From Micromonospora sp. NBRC 110009 (GTDB lineage Bacteria > Actinomycetota > Actinomycetes > Mycobacteriales > Micromonosporaceae), in the NCBI RefSeq assembly GCF_030518795.1, contig NZ_CP130427.1, positions 5,766,001 through 5,830,000 of the forward strand: DNA of 64,000 bases, given 5' to 3'. Shown here one piece after another: positions 16,917 through 25,915 of the stretch. The notes under the pieces are model-generated. The model did no database searches. It saw only the letters and a program-made list of their open reading frames with translations, and was not told the DNA's origin. Both the position numbers and the translations under genes were made by a program. Positions within the stretch are counted from its first letter, which is position 1; each line of letters begins with the position of its first letter.

Positions 16917-19073
16917 TCAGTCGGCGGGCCGCACCTCGCACTGGCTGCCGGCGGCTTCGACGTCCCACCGCCGACCGCCGGCGGCGACCCGGCGCAGCCG
17001 GATCCGGCCCAGCTCGGCGGGCACGTGTGCGTCGGCGTGCAGCCCGCCGGCGCGGGGTTCCAGGCCGAGCAGGGTGCGCAGGAAGAGCAGCGGTGCCCCG
17101 CTGGCCCACGCCTGGGGGGTGCAGGCGGTCGGGTAGGGCACGGGCTCTCGGCCGAAGGAGCGGTCGTAGCCGGAGAGCGCCTCCGACAGCCGGTGCTGCG
17201 AGTAGCTGGCCGCCTGGAGCATGGCCAGGGCGATGCGGTTCGCCTCGTCCCGGTAGCCGTACCGGGCCAGCCCGGCGGCGATGATCGAGTTGTCGTGCGG
17301 CCAGACGGTGCCGACGTGGTAGCCGATGGGGTTGTAGCCGGCGTCCGCGGTGGAAAGCGTCCGTACGCCCCACCCGGAGAACATCTCGTCGGACATCAGC
17401 TGCGCCGCCACCTGGCCCGCCCGGTCCTCGGGCACGATGCCGCTCCACAGCAGGTGACCCATGTTCGACGTCATCGAGTCGATGCGGCGCTTGTCGCCGT
17501 CGAGGCCGACGGCGTAGTAGCCACCCCGCTCCGGGATCCAGAAGTCCCGGTTGACGCGCTCGCGGAGTTGTCCCGCCTCGGCGCGCAGCCGCTCGGCCAG
17601 CGCCGGGTCCTGCCACGGGCCGTCGGCGAGTTCCGCCGCGCGCAGCTTCGCGTCGTAGGTGTAGCCCTGCGTCTCGCAGGTCGCGATCGGCAGCACCGGG
17701 ATGGTGCCGTCGGCGAACTGCACGCCGTCGGGGGAGTCCCGCCAGCACTGGTTCCCCAGGCCCTGGGGGGACCGGGTGGCGTACTCGACGTAGCCGTCCC
17801 CGTCGCGGTCGCCGTACCGGTCGATCCACCGCAGGGCGGCGTCGGCGTTGCCGCGCAGGCGGCGGGGGAGTTCGTCGTCGGCGGTCCACCGCCAGTACTC
17901 CGACAGCAGGATCAGCCACAGCGCGGTGGTGTCCGCGCCGCCGTAGTAGGGGCAGTAGGGCTTCAGGCCGAGCTGGGTCAGCTCGCCGGTGCGGTACTCG
18001 TGGAAGATCTTGCCCGGTTCCCGGTCGGTGAAGTCGTCGAACGTCTCCGCCTGGTGGGCGGCGAGCATGAGCAGGGCGCCGCGGGCCACCTCGCGACCGC
18101 AGGTCATGCTCTGGTAGCCGGTGATCAGCGTGTCCCGACCGAACGCCGTCATGAACCAGGGCAGGCCGGCGGCGATCACCACCACCGACTGCCCGGCGAT
18201 CGTCTTCTCCATGCGCATCGACACCAGGTCCGTCGCCGACCGGTGGTAGATGTCGTACAGCAGGGCCGCGTCGGCCTCCAGCTGCGGTTTCTCCTCCGCC
18301 CAGCGGGTCGACGGATCGTCCGGCCCGTGCTCGAACACGTGCCCGAACTCCCGCACGGTGGGGCGGTAGGTGTCCTGACCACAGCGCAACGGGACCCACA
18401 GCTGGCAGCCCCACCGCTCGCCGCGCTCGAGGTGCAGGTCCCAGACCAGGGCGTCCCCGTCGAGGCGATCGGCGGCCGGCTCGGCCTGCACCCGCACCAT
18501 CGCCTCGAAGTCGCCGTTGTGGTAGAGGAATCCCAGCGCGGAGCCGTCCGGCTCGTGCCGCCGGGCGATGTCGGGGGTGCGGTCCCGGCCCGATTCCTTG
18601 ATCTCGAACAGGTCGGCGAAGTCGGTGCCGACCGCCAGCCGGAGCCGGCACGACACCGGCTCGATGCCGAAGTACCGCACCTCGATGCGTTCGTAGAGTC
18701 CGTCACCGACGAACCGCTGCCGCCGGATCCCGATCCGGTTCGCGGGCAGCCCGGGCAACTCCGGATTGGCCAGGAAGAACGCCGCTGAGTGGAAGTCCAC
18801 GGGTCCGGCGGAGAGCACCAGCGGAGGCGCGTCGTCGACGGTCAGCTCCCACTGGTCGAGGAACCGGGTGTCGTCGTGGACCAACCCACCGATCGAACTC
18901 CTGGGCACGTTCCCGGCGGCGTCCGAGAACATGAACGTGCGGCCCTGGAGCACGCTGACGGCGTCCGGTCCCAGCTCCGGGGGCATGTCCCGGCAGGCTC
19001 CACTGGGCACCCGGTGCCCGGTCGGCGCGTCAGGCATCGGGTCCGCAGGCGTCGGTCTTCGTGTCGCCGTCAC
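16917..19073 (-). CDS. glycogen-debranching-type amylo-alpha-1,6-glucosidase family protein
   Basis: A 718-residue cytoplasmic protein with an N-terminal beta domain typical of bacterial glycogen-debranching N-termini (VLQGRTFMFSDAAGNV, then GLVHDDTRFLDQWELTVDD) and a C-terminal (alpha/alpha)6 catalytic barrel (GLPWFMTAFGRDTLITGYQSM, KPYCPYYGGADTTALWLILLSEYWRW, GYNPIGYHVGTVWPHDNSIIA). Such proteins hydrolyse alpha-1,6 or related glucosidic bonds; the exact activity is uncertain. GTG 19073 is chosen because GGGGAGG lies 7 nt upstream, whereas the GTG at 19079 is only 1 nt from it. It is convergent with fadD (15-bp gap) and divergent from the LtrA gene. Confidence 0.88.
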   Translation of the reverse strand: MTATRRPTPADPMPDAPTGHRVPSGACRDMPPELGPDAVSVLQGRTFMFSDAAGNVPRSSIGGLVHDDTRFLDQWELTVDDAPPLVLSAGPVDFHSAAFFLANPELPGLPANRIGIRRQRFVGDGLYERIEVRYFGIEPVSCRLRLAVGTDFADLFEIKESGRDRTPDIARRHEPDGSALGFLYHNGDFEAMVRVQAEPAADRLDGDALVWDLHLERGERWGCQLWVPLRCGQDTYRPTVREFGHVFEHGPDDPSTRWAEEKPQLEADAALLYDIYHRSATDLVSMRMEKTIAGQSVVVIAAGLPWFMTAFGRDTLITGYQSMTCGREVARGALLMLAAHQAETFDDFTDREPGKIFHEYRTGELTQLGLKPYCPYYGGADTTALWLILLSEYWRWTADDELPRRLRGNADAALRWIDRYGDRDGDGYVEYATRSPQGLGNQCWRDSPDGVQFADGTIPVLPIATCETQGYTYDAKLRAAELADGPWQDPALAERLRAEAGQLRERVNRDFWIPERGGYYAVGLDGDKRRIDSMTSNMGHLLWSGIVPEDRAGQVAAQLMSDEMFSGWGVRTLSTADAGYNPIGYHVGTVWPHDNSIIAAGLARYGYRDEANRIALAMLQAASYSQHRLSEALSGYDRSFGREPVPYPTACTPQAWASGAPLLFLRTLLGLEPRAGGLHADAHVPAELGRIRLRRVAAGGRRWDVEAAGSQCEVRPAD

Positions 19074-19245
19074 GCACACACCTCCCCGGCTTCGTGGCAG
19101 CCAGCACCCGGACCCGGCGCCCGGCGACTACCCGTGCCGCCCGCCGATATGCCAGGCACGACGAGAAACGGCGGGCAGCCCCCGCCGCCGCCCGATTTCC
19201 TCGACCTACCGGAGTCGGGCAGACGGGCGTGGTAGGACTGCGTGG

Positions 19246-20460
19246 GTGGCGGAGACGGGCAGCGGACCGGCGCGTGCCGCGAGGCTGTTGCGCGAGGGCG
19301 GCGGGCCAAGCCGCGCCACGTTCCTGGAGCTGTTCTTCGACCTGATCTTCGTTTTCGCGCTCGCCCGCATCTCGGAGCGGCTCGTCGACGACTTCGTTTC
19401 GGCGGGGCCGGTCCTGGCGGCGGCCGGCCAGACGACGGTGCTGCTGTTGGCGATCTGGCTGGTGTGGTTGCAGGCCGCCTGGGTGACCAGCCGGTACGAC
19501 CCCGACCGGCCGGCCATCGAGCTGATCATCGTCGGCATCATGCTCGGTACCCTGCTCATGGCCGTCGCCACGCCCGAGGCGTTCAGGTCGCGGGCGCCGG
19601 TGTTCGCCGTCGCGTACGTCGCGGTGCAGGTCGGCCGCTCACTCGTCCTGGTGATTCTCCTGCGGGGACACGAGCAGCAACGGATTCCCGCCCGACTCCT
19701 GTGGTGGTCCGCCGTGTCGGCCGTGCCGTGGCTGGCGGGCGCGGCCCTCGCCCCAGGCGCGGCCACCGTGGCGCTGTGGACGTTCGCCGTGGCCCTGGAC
19801 TACCTGGCCCTGCTACTCGGCTGGCCCACGCCCCGGCTCGGCCCCTCGCGCATCGGGGGATGGCGGATCGCCGCCGAGCACCTGGCGGACCGGTACCAAC
19901 AGTTCCTGATCATCGCGCTCGGTGAGGCGTTCGCGCTCGTCGGCCTGGCCTTCGGCCGCAGTGCGCTGACCCCCGACCGCACCGTGGGTTTCCTGGTCGC
20001 CTTCGCCAGCACGGTGCTGTTGTGGCGGGTCTACTTCTTCCGCGCCGGGTTCGTGCTGCGTGAGGCGGTGGCGGTGGCCCGCCGCCCGGCCAAACTCAGC
20101 GAGGTCGCGGCCTACACCCACCTGGCGATGGTGGCCGGCATCCTGGCCACCGCCGTCGGGCACGAACTCGTCATCGACGAGCCCCACGCGCACCGGGATC
20201 CCGCCTGGCTCAGCGTCATCCTCGGCGGCCCCGCCCTGTTCATCTCCGGGCGGACCTGGCTCGAACAGCACATCTTCGGCCGCATGTCCCGACCTCGCCT
20301 CGCCGGGCTGATCGCGCTGCCCGCCCTGGCGCCGGTGCTGGCCCTCGCGCCGCCCCTGGTCGCCACGTCGGTGGCCACCCTCGTCCTGGCGGGCGTGGCG
20401 CTCGCCGACGCGGTGCAGGAACGCCGGCGGCCACCGGGCCGCGCGATGCCGCCCGGGTGA
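19246..20460 (+). CDS. LtrA-family (low temperature requirement A) membrane protein, copy 1
   Basis: A 404-residue polytopic membrane protein. Near the N-terminus it has the hallmark FLELFFDLIFVFALARISE, followed by about ten hydrophobic helices and the internal RYQQFLIIALGEAF, both typical of LtrA proteins (named from Listeria; biochemical role unknown). GTG 19246 is the first start in frame after the 166-bp divergent gap with the debranching-enzyme gene. A second LtrA gene lies at 43619-44782, with clearly diverged sequence. Confidence 0.88.
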   Translation: MAETGSGPARAARLLREGGGPSRATFLELFFDLIFVFALARISERLVDDFVSAGPVLAAAGQTTVLLLAIWLVWLQAAWVTSRYDPDRPAIELIIVGIMLGTLLMAVATPEAFRSRAPVFAVAYVAVQVGRSLVLVILLRGHEQQRIPARLLWWSAVSAVPWLAGAALAPGAATVALWTFAVALDYLALLLGWPTPRLGPSRIGGWRIAAEHLADRYQQFLIIALGEAFALVGLAFGRSALTPDRTVGFLVAFASTVLLWRVYFFRAGFVLREAVAVARRPAKLSEVAAYTHLAMVAGILATAVGHELVIDEPHAHRDPAWLSVILGGPALFISGRTWLEQHIFGRMSRPRLAGLIALPALAPVLALAPPLVATSVATLVLAGVALADAVQERRRPPGRAMPPG

Positions 20461-20528
20461 GACCGCCGGTCAACGGCAGGGTCCACGGCCGCCGTGCCGG
20501 TGTCCGGTCGGCACGCCCTGCCCGCCGG

Positions 20529-21059
20529 TCACTCCCCGGTGCGTCCGTCGGCGAGCTCGCGGACGATGTCCAGGTGACCGGCGTGCCGGGCGTACTCCTG
20601 CAGGACGTGGAAGAGGATCGCGGCGAGGGTGGGGCGGCGGGCCGGGTCGGTGAACCGGCCGCCCAGCGCGGCCGGGGTCGTCAGCGGCGTCGACGCCACG
20701 ATCTCCCGGGTCCGTGCCCCGCCGCGGCGCAGCGCGGCCACCAGGTCGGCCACGGTCTCGTCCGGGCCGACGTGCCAGCGGTCGTCGGCGCGGTCGCCCC
20801 ACGGGTCCGGCACCGGTTCGGCGAGGAAGCCCCAGACGAACCAGCGGCGCTCCATGAAGGTCAGGTGCTTCACCAGCTCCACCGGCGTCCAGCCGGACGG
20901 CACCCGGGCCGTGCGGGCCTGCGCGTCGCTCAGCCCGCCCAGCCGGTCGGCGACCGTGTCCCGGTAGCAGTCGAGGTAGGTGAGGAAGAGCGCCGGCACG
21001 TCCGACGACGGCCCGGGCTCGGGGAACGGCACCCGCATGCCCGGCAGTATGCCGGACAT
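20529..21059 (-). CDS. DinB/DUF664-family protein (possible mycothiol-dependent enzyme)
   Basis: A 176-residue four-helix protein of the DinB/YfiT-like fold. Visible family features are ELVKHLTFMERRWFVWGF and, near the C-terminus, HVLQEYARHAGHLDIVREL. The three His (in VKHL and YARHAGHLD) form the expected metal site. Actinobacterial members include mycothiol S-transferases; the substrate here is unknown. An internal ATG at 21038 is an alternative start, giving 169 residues. It is convergent with the LtrA gene and divergent from the MFS exporter. Confidence 0.86.
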   Translation of the reverse strand: MSGILPGMRVPFPEPGPSSDVPALFLTYLDCYRDTVADRLGGLSDAQARTARVPSGWTPVELVKHLTFMERRWFVWGFLAEPVPDPWGDRADDRWHVGPDETVADLVAALRRGGARTREIVASTPLTTPAALGGRFTDPARRPTLAAILFHVLQEYARHAGHLDIVRELADGRTGE

Positions 21060-21151
21060 GCCGCCGGGTCGGCCGGGCGTCCACCGTGCTGCGCTGGCCG
21101 GCCCGGTAACCCGGTCGGCGCGTCGGCCGATCCCTGGTAGGTTCCCTCGCC

Positions 21152-22402
21152 GTGACGGGGGATCGGCTCGACGGGCGCTTCGCCCGGCTCTGGACGGCGA
21201 GCACCATGTCGGCGCTGGGCAGCGGCATGGCCACCGTGGCCGCGCCGCTGTACGTCGCCTCGCGGACCGACGACCCGCTGACCGTGTCGGCGGGCGCCGC
21301 GGTGGCGTGGCTGCCGTGGCTGCTGTTCTCGCTGCCCGGCGGGGTCCTGGTGGACCGGATCGACCGGCGCCGGCTGATGGTGGTCATCGACTGGGTGCGG
21401 GTGGCCGTGCTGGCGGTGCTGGCCGCCGCGATGGTCCTCGACCGGGCCGGCGTCGCGCTGCTGTACGCGGTGCTGTTCGTGGTCAACACCGGCGAGGTGG
21501 TGTTCCGCACCGCCGCCCAGGCGGTGGTGCCGGCGGTGGTACCCCGGTCGAGGCTGGAACGGGCCAACGGCTGGCTGGGCGGCGGCACCCAGGTCATGCA
21601 GAACATGGTCGCCGGCCCGCTGGGCGGGTTCCTTTTCGTGGTGGCCGCCGCCATTCCGTTCGCCGTCAACGCCGGCACCTACGCCCTCAGCGCCGTGCTG
21701 GTCGGGCTGCTCGCCGGGACGTACCGTGGCGCGCCGGAGGTGGGCGCACGCCGCTCAGTCCGGGCCGAGGTCGCCGAGGGGTTCCGCTGGCTGCTGTCGC
21801 AGCGGCTGCTGCGCACCATGACCCTGCTGATCGGGCTGCTCAACGTCACCCTCACCGCCGCGCTCGCGGTGCTGGTGCTGCTGGCCACCGAGCGGCTCGG
21901 CCTCGGCTCGGTCGGCTACGGCGCCCTGTTCACCTGCCTGGCGGTCGGCGGGCTGCTCGGTTCGGCCGTCGGCGACCGGCTGGTCGCCACGATCACGGCC
22001 ACCTGGACCGTCCGGATCGGCCTGCTCATCGAGGCGGGCCTGCACCTGGCCCTGGCCGCGTCGCGCAGCGCCGCGGTCGTCGGGGTGGCGCTGTTCGCCT
22101 TCGGGGTGCACGGCGCGCTGTGGAACATGGTGGCGAACTCGCTGCGGCAGCGGCTCACCCCACCCGCGCTGATGGGCCGGGTGGGTAGCACGACCCTGTT
22201 CATCGCCGCCGGTGGTAACTGCGTCGGCGCGCTGCTCGGCGGGGTGGTCGCCGACCGGTTCGGGATCACCGCGCCGTACTGGGTCGGCTTCGTGGTCGCC
22301 GTCGCGGTCATCGCGGTGACCTGGCGGGTCTTCAACCGGGCCACGGTGGCCGCCGCGTACGCCGATCCCGCTGCCACGCGCGACACCGCGGCCGTCGGCT
22401 GA
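21152..22402 (+). CDS. MFS transporter, probable exporter
   Basis: A 416-residue protein with 12 predicted membrane helices and the A-motif-like loop GGVLVDRIDRRRLMVVIDWVR between helices 2 and 3, typical of major-facilitator efflux proteins (MDR/enterobactin-exporter-like). A second related loop, GGVVADRFGITAPYWVGF, occurs in the C-terminal half. GTG 21152 is the first start and lies in a 92-bp divergent gap with the DinB gene. No linked regulator or biosynthetic gene suggests the substrate. Confidence 0.86.
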   Translation: MTGDRLDGRFARLWTASTMSALGSGMATVAAPLYVASRTDDPLTVSAGAAVAWLPWLLFSLPGGVLVDRIDRRRLMVVIDWVRVAVLAVLAAAMVLDRAGVALLYAVLFVVNTGEVVFRTAAQAVVPAVVPRSRLERANGWLGGGTQVMQNMVAGPLGGFLFVVAAAIPFAVNAGTYALSAVLVGLLAGTYRGAPEVGARRSVRAEVAEGFRWLLSQRLLRTMTLLIGLLNVTLTAALAVLVLLATERLGLGSVGYGALFTCLAVGGLLGSAVGDRLVATITATWTVRIGLLIEAGLHLALAASRSAAVVGVALFAFGVHGALWNMVANSLRQRLTPPALMGRVGSTTLFIAAGGNCVGALLGGVVADRFGITAPYWVGFVVAVAVIAVTWRVFNRATVAAAYADPAATRDTAAVG

Positions 22403-22408
22403 ACCGGC

Positions 22409-23476
22409 TCAGGTGAGCGGCGGCACCGGCAGCGTGGCGCCCTCCGCGGCCGCCCGGTGCGCCAGCTCGATCAGCGCCACCACGTCGACCGCCTCGGCCG
22501 GGTCCACCGGCAGCGGCGCCCCGTCCCGCACCGCCGCCGCGACCTGGGCGTAGAAGTCCTGGTAGCGGCCCGCCTCGGTGGGCACCGCCCGCAGCTCGCC
22601 GTCGACGCCGAGCCGCCCGTACCGGTCGGGGTCGACCTCGCCCCAGCCCGGCGTGCCCGGCCGGCCGCCCGCGCGCAGCGCCGCCTCCTGCGGATCCAGC
22701 CCGTACGTGGTGTAGGCGGCCCGGTCACCGAGCACCCGCAGCCGCGGCCCGAGCTGCGCCGTCACCGCGCTCATCCACAGGTGGGAGTGGACCCCGCCGG
22801 CGTGGGTCAGCGCGACGAACGCGTCATCGTCCACCTCGGCGCCCGGTCGTCGCCGGTCCACCTCGGCGTAGACCCGGGTCACCGGCCCGAACAACTGGAC
22901 CGCCTGGTCGACCAGGTGCGCGCCCAGGTCGAACAGTGCCCCGCCGGCCTCGCCGGGCGCCGCGCTCTCCCGCCAGCCCGGCTTGATCGCCGGGCGCCAC
23001 CGCTCGAACCGCGACTCGAACCGGGCCACCCGGCCCAGCTCGCCCGCCTCGACCAGCCGGCGGACGGTCAGGAAGTCACCGTCCCAGCGGCGGTTCTGGA
23101 AGACCGTCAACGGCACGCCCGCGGTCTTCGCCTCCTCGACCAGCGCCCGGCCCTCCGCTGCGGTGGGCGCCAGCGGCTTGTCCACCACCACCGGCAGTCC
23201 GGCCGCCACCGCGGCCCGGGCCGTCGGCACGTGCTGCCGGTTCGGCGTCGCCACCACGATCAGGTCCAGGCGGTCGGCGGCCTGCCAGAGCTGGTCGGCG
23301 TCGTCGGCCAGGCGGGCGTCCGGGTGCTCGGCGCGCACCTGCTCGCGGCGCTCCGGATCGCGGGTCACCACGGCGTCCAGCCGCAGCCCGGGCGTGGCGG
23401 CGATCAGCGGGGCGTGGAAATACCGCCCGGCCACCCCGTATCCCAGCAGCCCCACCCGCAGCGGCGCCTGCGCCAT
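22409..23476 (-). CDS. Gfo/Idh/MocA-family oxidoreductase
   Basis: A 355-residue NAD(P)-dependent oxidoreductase. It has an N-terminal Rossmann motif (VGLLGYGVAGRYFHAPL, about 8-24), the VATPNRQHVP segment and the active-site DKPLAPT, the family's equivalent of EKP (about 116-122). The C-terminal alpha/beta domain includes GGALFDLGAHLVDQAVQLFG. These enzymes oxidise sugars, inositols or related polyols; the substrate is not identifiable. It is convergent with the MFS gene (6-bp gap) and divergent from the lycopene cyclase. Confidence 0.9.
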   Translation of the reverse strand: MAQAPLRVGLLGYGVAGRYFHAPLIAATPGLRLDAVVTRDPERREQVRAEHPDARLADDADQLWQAADRLDLIVVATPNRQHVPTARAAVAAGLPVVVDKPLAPTAAEGRALVEEAKTAGVPLTVFQNRRWDGDFLTVRRLVEAGELGRVARFESRFERWRPAIKPGWRESAAPGEAGGALFDLGAHLVDQAVQLFGPVTRVYAEVDRRRPGAEVDDDAFVALTHAGGVHSHLWMSAVTAQLGPRLRVLGDRAAYTTYGLDPQEAALRAGGRPGTPGWGEVDPDRYGRLGVDGELRAVPTEAGRYQDFYAQVAAAVRDGAPLPVDPAEAVDVVALIELAHRAAAEGATLPVPPLT

Positions 23477-23570
23477 GCCGTCCCCCCGTCGTCGGTGATC
23501 TCCCCCGGAATCTACCCGCGGGCGGTGGGGTCGCGGGCGGCGGCCGGCCGGGGTGTGGCAGCGTGGTCGG

Positions 23571-24782
23571 GTGGACGCATCCCCAGTCGACGTCGACCTC
23601 GCGCTGGTGGGCGGTGGGGGCGCCGCCTCGCTGCTGCTGGCCGCCCTCGACCGGCACGGGCTGACCGGCCTGCGGGTGGCCGTGGTCGACCCGGTGCACA
23701 AGCGCGGCCAGGATCGCACCTGGGCGTTCTGGGGCGTCCCCGGCACCGACCTCGACCCGCTGCTCAGCGCCGCGTGGTCGCGGGTCGACGTGGTCACGCC
23801 CGCCGGCCGCCGCGTCCTGTCGCTCGCCCCGTTGCGGTACGCGATGCTCCGCTCCGCCCCGGTCTACGACCGGGCTGCCGCCGCCGAGCGCCGGCTGGGC
23901 GCCGTGCGGATCGGCGCGCCGGCCGGGGAGCTGCGCGACGACGGCCAGCGGGTGACCGTGCACGACCCGCAGGGGCGGCCCCTGGTGCGGGCCGGGTGGG
24001 TGCTCGACTCCCGGCCCCGGCCGCCGGAACGGCCCGGGCGGACCAGCTGGCTGCAGCACTTCCGCGGCTGGTGGCTGGCGGCCGAGCGGCCCACCTTCGA
24101 CCCGGCGCGGGCGGTGCTGATGGACTTCCGCACCCCGCAGCCCGCCCGGGGCGTCTCGTTCGGCTACGTGCTGCCGGTCAGCGACCGGTACGCCCTGGTC
24201 GAGTACACCGAGTTCTCGCCGGCGCTGCTCGACGGCGCGGCGTACGACGCGGCGCTGCGCGGCTACGCCGGGCTGCTCGGCCTGGACCTGACCGCGCTGC
24301 GGGTCCGGGAGGTGGAGCACGGGGTGATCCCGATGACCGACGGCCCGTTCGTCACCCGACCGTCGGCCCGGGTGGTCCGGCTCGGCACGGCCGGCGGGGC
24401 CACCCGCCCCGCCACCGGGTTCACCTTCGCCGCGATGCTCCGGCAGGCCGACCAGGTCGCCCGCGCGCTGGCCGCCGGCCGGCCGCCGGTGCCGGCGCCC
24501 GCGTACCCGCGCCGTCACCTGTGGATGGACGCGGTGGCGCTGCGCGCGCTGGACCGGGGGCACGTCGGCGGGGTCGAGTTCTTCGAGCGGCTCTTCGACC
24601 GCCAGCCGGCCGAGCGCGTGCTGCGCTTCCTCGACGGGGCCACCTCCCCGGCGGAGGAGCTGGCGGTGATGCGGTCCAGCCCGCTGCTGCCGATGACCGG
24701 CGCGGTGCTCGGCGACGCCGTCGACCGGCTGCGCGCCCGGCTGCGCCGCGACCCGGCCCCGGCGCCGCAGGCCGGCTCATAG
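23571..24782 (+). CDS. crtY: lycopene cyclase (CrtY/CrtL-type flavoprotein)
   Basis: A 403-residue protein that starts with an FAD-binding motif (DLALVGGGGAASLLLAAL) and has VVDPVHKRGQDRTWAFWG, the FGYVLPVSDRYALVEYTEFSP block and GTAGGATRPATGFTFAAMLRQAD. These match bacterial lycopene beta-cyclases, which close the end rings of lycopene to give gamma/beta-carotene. GTG 23571 is chosen because the FAD motif follows directly; an ATG six codons upstream lacks a ribosome site. No crtE, crtB or crtI gene is in the window, so the pathway must be encoded elsewhere. Confidence 0.9.
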   Translation: MDASPVDVDLALVGGGGAASLLLAALDRHGLTGLRVAVVDPVHKRGQDRTWAFWGVPGTDLDPLLSAAWSRVDVVTPAGRRVLSLAPLRYAMLRSAPVYDRAAAAERRLGAVRIGAPAGELRDDGQRVTVHDPQGRPLVRAGWVLDSRPRPPERPGRTSWLQHFRGWWLAAERPTFDPARAVLMDFRTPQPARGVSFGYVLPVSDRYALVEYTEFSPALLDGAAYDAALRGYAGLLGLDLTALRVREVEHGVIPMTDGPFVTRPSARVVRLGTAGGATRPATGFTFAAMLRQADQVARALAAGRPPVPAPAYPRRHLWMDAVALRALDRGHVGGVEFFERLFDRQPAERVLRFLDGATSPAEELAVMRSSPLLPMTGAVLGDAVDRLRARLRRDPAPAPQAGS

Positions 24783-24800
24783 CAGGCCGGCGCGCTGCCG

Positions 24801-25913
24801 TCAGCGACCGAGTTCCGCGGCCACCCGGTCGCGGATCAGCACCCGGAGCCGCTCCATCGGGTCGCCGTCGCCCGCGCCGAGCCGGTTGCGCACCGCCGCC
24901 ACAGTCAGCCCCAGTGCCGGGTACGCGAACGCGAGGCTGCCGCCGCTGCCGGCGGTGCCGAACGACCCGTCCGCGTCGACGGCGTACCCGAGGCCGAAGG
25001 TCGCCTCCTGCCCGAACACCCACTCCTCGGCGCGCACCGCCACCGCCGAGACCTCGCCGAGGCGCTCGGGTGAGATCAGCCGGACCCCGTCGACCGGGCC
25101 GAGCAGCGCCGCGTACATCCGGGCCACCGCGCGGGCGCTCATCGTGCCGACCGCCGGCACGTCCGCCCGCAGCACGTCCGGGCGGCTGCCGATGGTGGCG
25201 TCGGGGCGCACCGCGGGCGGGGCGACCGCGTCGAAGTTCGGCAGGTTGGCGCCCGCCCACGTCATCAACGCGGCCAGGCCGGCGTCCTCCAGCCGGGCCA
25301 GCCGGGGCAGGTCCGCCTCGGGCACCCCGAGGAGAAGCTCGCCGGTCATCCCGAGCGGCCCGGCCACCTCCTCGGCCAGGACCTGCGAGATCGGCTTGCC
25401 GGTGACCCGCCGGACCACCTCGCCGACGATCCAGCCGAACGTCCACGCGTGGTACGCCAGCCGCTCGCCGGGCGCCCACCGGGGCGCGGCGTCGGCGATC
25501 AGCGCGCACATCCGGTCCCAGTCGGTGAAGTCCTTTGGCTTGATGCCGGTCGGCAGCGCCGGCAGCCCGGCGGTGTGGGTGAGGGCGTGCCGCAGCGTGA
25601 TCGCGTCCTTGCCGTGCCGGGCGAACTCGGGCCACACCTCGGCGACGCGCAGGTCGTAGTGGAGCCGGCCCCGCTCGGCGAGGACGTGCACGACGGTGCT
25701 GGTGAGGCCCTTGCCGGTGGAGACGGCGTGGATCGGGGTGTCGGCGGTGAGCGGGCGCCCGGTGGTGGGGTCGGCCAGGCCGGCCTGCTCCGCGACGATC
25801 GGTTCGCCGTGCAGGTAGGCGGCGACCTGCACCCCGGCCTCCCGGCCGGAGGAGACCAGCTCGTCGATCGTCGTGCGTACCTCGGCCCGCAGGCCGGCCC
25901 AGCGTGCGTCCAT
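24801..25913 (-). CDS. serine hydrolase of the beta-lactamase/EstB family
   Basis: A 370-residue penicillin-binding-protein-fold hydrolase. The nucleophile motif STGK (in HAVSTGKGLTS, about 65-75) fits SxxK, and YHAW (about 152) occupies the position of YxN. The family includes esterases, class C-like beta-lactamases and carboxypeptidases. The absence of a signal peptide makes a cytoplasmic esterase more likely than an antibiotic-resistance enzyme. It starts 2 bp beyond the stop of the upstream tyrosine-phosphatase gene, so both are probably one transcript. Confidence 0.88.
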   Translation of the reverse strand: MDARWAGLRAEVRTTIDELVSSGREAGVQVAAYLHGEPIVAEQAGLADPTTGRPLTADTPIHAVSTGKGLTSTVVHVLAERGRLHYDLRVAEVWPEFARHGKDAITLRHALTHTAGLPALPTGIKPKDFTDWDRMCALIADAAPRWAPGERLAYHAWTFGWIVGEVVRRVTGKPISQVLAEEVAGPLGMTGELLLGVPEADLPRLARLEDAGLAALMTWAGANLPNFDAVAPPAVRPDATIGSRPDVLRADVPAVGTMSARAVARMYAALLGPVDGVRLISPERLGEVSAVAVRAEEWVFGQEATFGLGYAVDADGSFGTAGSGGSLAFAYPALGLTVAAVRNRLGAGDGDPMERLRVLIRDRVAAELGR

Positions 25914-25915
25914 GA

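Noticed and set aside
24801..25913. Antibiotic-resistance beta-lactamase
   Set aside because: The SxxK fold is present, but there is no signal peptide and it resembles the EstB esterase group; resistance is not supported.
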